NCBI GenBank assembly: GCA_963933885.1
Contig: CAWVWF010000165.1
Location: 1-8,116, forward strand
DNA length: 8,116 nucleotides
Reading direction: 5' to 3'
From: CAWVWF01 sp963933885
GTDB lineage: Bacteria > Bacteroidota > Bacteroidia > Flavobacteriales_C > GCA-002722245
The position numbers and the translations under genes were made by a program. Positions 5,830-8,116 of the stretch are shown here, piece by piece (position 1 is the stretch's first letter; each line of letters starts with the position of its first letter). Below the pieces are notes generated by a model. The model did no database searches, was not told the DNA's origin, and saw only the letters and a list, made by a program, of their open reading frames with translations.

Positions 5830-7923
5830 TGTTCTTTTAAATTTCAGTAGAATTGAATTTCCAATTACGATTACATCAGAAAATGCCATGATTAAAGCTG
5901 CAATAATAGGCGTTAAAAATCCAAAGGCTGCAAATGGAATTGCCAATGTGTTGTAAAGGAATGCCCAAAAGAAGTTTTGAATGATTGTTCTATTTGTTTG
6001 TCTTCCAACAATTATTGCTGTCTTTAAAGCCTCTAATTTTTTATCTACTAAAACAACTTCAGAGGCATTTATGGCTATATCGGTTGCTACTCCAAATGAA
6101 ACTCCTACGTGTGCAGTTGATAATGAAGGAGCATCGTTAATACCATCACCAACCATGATTACATTATGGTTGTTTACTAATTTTTGAATGATCGTTAATT
6201 TTCCCTTTGGTGATTTTTCATAGTAATAATCATCTAGAAACAAATCTCTTGAAATTTCCTCACAATTTTTTCTTCTATCACCTGATAATAACATCGTCCT
6301 AAATCCATGTGATTTAAGCCATGCTATCGTTTCTTCAGCATCTTCCTTTACTTCATCACTAATCCATAATTCAGCAACAACTGAAGTTCCTTTAAAAAGA
6401 ATAAGATCTGAGTTTAGTTCTCTAGTTGTAATCGTTTGAGCATGTTGATTGGAAACTAGTTGGTAAGTGTTACCTTCCATATCCGTCCCTTTAATACCTC
6501 TACCTTTTATCTCGATAACATCATGCATGTATATCGGACCAACTTCTTTACTTAAGATTTCAACCAATGATTCTGCAATAGGGTGAGCACTATTCTGTTC
6601 TAAAGCTAGGATAACTTGCTTGATTCTTTCTTCACTTTCCATGTAATAATTCAATTTTTTCAAAATGAACTTTCCAGTTGTAAGTGTTCCCGTTTTATCA
6701 AAAACAATAAGATCTGCCTTTGCTAATTTTTCTAAAGTACTACCTCCTTTTATTAAAATTCCATGTGCTGCAGATTTCCCAATTCCAACCATGATCGCTG
6801 TTGGTGCGGCTAGTCCCATCGCACATGGACAACTCACAACAAGAACTGCTATACTTTGCATCATGGCAGCTTGTAGTCCTAAATCGAAAAAGAAATAGCT
6901 CAAAACAAATGTTAATGTTGAAGCTGTGATTACAACTGGAACAAATATAGAACTGACTTTATCTCCAAATTTTTGAATATTTGGTTTATTCTGTTGAGCA
7001 TTCTTTACTAAATCTATGATTTGATCAATAGTTGATTCTCCATATAGTGAACCAACTCTAACCATTGCTGAGCCAGATATAGCTGTAGTTCCACTAATTA
7101 CATTGGTAAGTGTTTTTCTATAAACAGGCTCACTTTCTCCAGTCATCATGCTTTCATCAAGCTCTAATTCTCCAGAAACTATAATTCCATCAATAGGAAT
7201 TGTATCACCTGAATTAATTTGAATAAAATCATCCTTTTTTAAATCCCAAACATTAATTTTTTCGATTTTTACACCTTCGGTAATTTTACGCGCAGTTTTA
7301 GGTCGCATACTTTGAAGATCACCTAAAGCAGAAGTTGTTTTTTTGATTGCTCTACTTTCCAATACATTTCCAAGTAATACTAAAGTTATAATACTTGCAG
7401 CTGTTTCAAAAAACAAATAATCATGTTGCACTTCGGCTGGCATAAAGAAAGTACCGTAAACGCTATAGAAGAATGCAGAAAGTACTCCTACAGAAACTAG
7501 CACATCCATATTTGGAATTCCTAGTTTTAAAGATTGGATTCCACTTTTAATAAAATGTAGTCCTCCTGTTAATATAACAGGAATGGTTAATCCCATTTGA
7601 AACCATTTGTTGTTTAAAATAGAATCGTCACTAGCAAACATGTGTAAAAATAGGGGAGCTGTGAAGATTAAAGAGAAAAGAAAAAGTTTTTCAAGTTTAG
7701 AATATTTTTCTTCAACTTCATTTTCAATCACATTAAATCCACTTTTTGAGATGGAGGCTTTAAGCTTATCTAAATTTGAATCTAGCTTAAAAGAGGCTTC
7801 ACCTGTAGTAAAACTAACATTAACGTCAATTCCTCCTTCATTGGTTATGATACGTTCAACAGAATTAGCACAATTTGTACACGTCATTCCATCTACTTTA
7901 ATATTGTGTTTTTTCTCTGTCAT
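5827..7923 (-). CDS. copA: Copper-type heavy-metal P-type ATPase (P1B)
   Basis: This 698-residue pump has all parts of a P1B ATPase. One N-terminal HMA metal-binding domain carries GMTCTNC (Cys15, Cys18). Two early helix pairs precede the actuator TGE (261-263). The transport motif Cys365-Pro-Cys367 lies in TM6, the phosphorylated Asp409 in DKTGTLT, the nucleotide-site His447-Pro in SAHP, and the hinge GDGINDAP with Asp593 and Asp597 follows. TM7 has Asn650, Tyr657-Asn658 and Pro663 in the Cu(I)-pump spacing. TM8 reads Met679-A-F-Ser682-Asp683 and Asn689, where the usual M-x-x-S-S has Asp for the second Ser. It most likely exports Cu(I) (or Ag) across the inner membrane by ATP hydrolysis. Start ATG 7921-7923 leads directly into the HMA domain. 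A TAACTTTA box (plus 7931-7938, read on minus) is one base off the -7 consensus. No copper regulator or chaperone gene is adjacent. Confidence 0.93.
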   Translation of the reverse strand: MTEKKHNIKVDGMTCTNCANSVERIITNEGGIDVNVSFTTGEASFKLDSNLDKLKASISKSGFNVIENEVEEKYSKLEKLFLFSLIFTAPLFLHMFASDDSILNNKWFQMGLTIPVILTGGLHFIKSGIQSLKLGIPNMDVLVSVGVLSAFFYSVYGTFFMPAEVQHDYLFFETAASIITLVLLGNVLESRAIKKTTSALGDLQSMRPKTARKITEGVKIEKINVWDLKKDDFIQINSGDTIPIDGIIVSGELELDESMMTGESEPVYRKTLTNVISGTTAISGSAMVRVGSLYGESTIDQIIDLVKNAQQNKPNIQKFGDKVSSIFVPVVITASTLTFVLSYFFFDLGLQAAMMQSIAVLVVSCPCAMGLAAPTAIMVGIGKSAAHGILIKGGSTLEKLAKADLIVFDKTGTLTTGKFILKKLNYYMESEERIKQVILALEQNSAHPIAESLVEILSKEVGPIYMHDVIEIKGRGIKGTDMEGNTYQLVSNQHAQTITTRELNSDLILFKGTSVVAELWISDEVKEDAEETIAWLKSHGFRTMLLSGDRRKNCEEISRDLFLDDYYYEKSPKGKLTIIQKLVNNHNVIMVGDGINDAPSLSTAHVGVSFGVATDIAINASEVVLVDKKLEALKTAIIVGRQTNRTIIQNFFWAFLYNTLAIPFAAFGFLTPIIAALIMAFSDVIVIGNSILLKFKRT

Positions 7924-7967
7924 TTGATAATAAAGTTAACTATTTGATATTTATTCTAATAGTTTAC

Positions 7968-7997
7968 TTTGAGATTAAATTTTTGTGACTATCTTTG
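7968..7997 (+). promoter_or_regulatory. tRNA-His promoter (Bacteroidota type)
   Basis: TTTG at 7968-7971 and TATCTTTG at 7990-7997, an exact TAnnTTTG, are separated by 18 bp, which fits the Bacteroidota -33/-7 layout. The -7 box ends 10 bases before G-1 of the tRNA, leaving a short 5' leader for RNase P to remove. Confidence 0.75.
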
Positions 7998-8007
7998 CAG
8001 AAGAAAT

Positions 8008-8082
8008 GGCGATGTTAGCTCAGTTGGTTAGAGCATCGGTTTGTGGTACCGAGGGTCGTGGGTTCGAATCCCATCAGTCACC
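8008..8082 (+). tRNA. tRNA-His (anticodon GTG)
   Basis: The cloverleaf is clear from the D-arm onward: D-stem GCTC/GAGC (8018-8021, 8031-8034) with GG in the loop, anticodon stem TCGGT/ACCGA (8036-8040, 8048-8052), and loop TTGTGGT with anticodon GTG at 8043-8045. The variable loop is GGGTC, and the T-arm is GTGGG-TTCGAAT-CCCAT (8058-8074). The histidine-specific G-1 (8008) faces discriminator C73 (8082). CCA is not fully encoded (CC then T). The acceptor strands GCGATGT (8009-8015) and CAGTCAC (8075-8081) pair poorly: 2-71, 6-67 and 7-66 mismatch. A single bulged base at 68 with shifted inner pairs leaves one mismatch. It is likely functional, but an unusual stem, sequence error or decayed copy is possible. 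Confidence 0.85.
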
Positions 8083-8114
8083 CTTTAAAGCATGAAGCGC
8101 TTTCTGTCAAAGGG
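8081..8114 (+). terminator. Hairpin just downstream of tRNA-His, possible terminator
   Basis: CCCTTT (8081-8086) pairs with AAAGGG (8109-8114), and inside it AAAGC (8087-8091) pairs with GCTTT (8099-8103), with a 5-base bulge CTGTC on the right arm. The outer stem overlaps the tRNA 3' end. No T-run is seen before the window ends at 8116, so a terminator role is only tentative; it may also affect 3' processing. Confidence 0.35.
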
Positions 8115-8116
8115 AA

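Noticed and set aside
5981..7927. Plus-strand open frames at 5981-6187, 6665-6898 and 7607-7927
   Set aside because: They are antisense to the copper ATPase, with no recognisable motifs or supporting promoters; the ATPase explains this stretch fully.
7984..7990. GTGACT upstream of the tRNA as a displaced acceptor strand (split or interrupted tRNA)
   Set aside because: It does match the strand predicted by the 3' end, but it falls between the -33 and -7 promoter boxes, and an exact TAnnTTTG box follows; chance or a coincidence of promoter sequence is simpler.
1..8116. Mobile element, CRISPR array, toxin-antitoxin or defence system
   Set aside because: No transposase, integrase, direct-repeat/spacer pattern or defence-protein motif is present; the tRNA lies at the edge but no attachment-site duplication is visible.

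Overview
The window looks like ordinary chromosomal DNA from an AT-rich member of the Bacteroidota, most probably Flavobacteriia/Flavobacteriales. Three genes end in type IX secretion system (T9SS) sorting domains, one of them of the gliding-motility (type B) class. Promoter-like boxes follow the Bacteroidota TAnnTTTG pattern rather than the E. coli -10. No Shine-Dalgarno sequences are evident ahead of the genes.

Layout, left to right. (1) Positions 1-1922 (+) hold the 3' part of a large secreted adhesin-like protein: the end of what looks like a choice-of-anchor L domain, a Calx-beta-like stretch, three Ig/SprB-like repeats, a PKD domain and a T9SS type B C-terminal domain. (2) Positions 1979-2502 (+) hold a small thioredoxin followed 2 bp later by a 76-residue membrane protein, probably one operon. 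(3) Positions 2584-3984 (+) hold a second secreted protein made of three related ~90-residue units, a fibronectin-like linker and a T9SS type A tail; its signal peptide is encoded upstream of the first ATG with no standard start codon. (4) A symmetrical hairpin at 3987-4015 separates the convergent genes and can terminate both. (5) Positions 4022-5680 (-) hold a secreted family 9 glycoside hydrolase (cellulase/endoglucanase) with a T9SS type A tail. (6) The 146 bp between this gene and the next hold four TTTACAT direct repeats spaced 20-22 bp, a likely binding array for a regulator of the cellulase. (7) Positions 5827-7923 (-) hold a copper-type P1B ATPase. (8) A divergently oriented tRNA-His with a good Bacteroidota promoter and a hairpin fill the right end.

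The genes do not form one pathway. Three are surface or secreted proteins that need T9SS machinery encoded elsewhere; the thioredoxin pair and the copper pump are housekeeping or stress functions. No mobile element, CRISPR array or defence system is visible. The points most worth a second look are the helically phased repeat array upstream of the cellulase, the signal peptide without a start codon, and the poorly paired acceptor stem of the tRNA-His. No intergenic stretch exceeds 300 bases.
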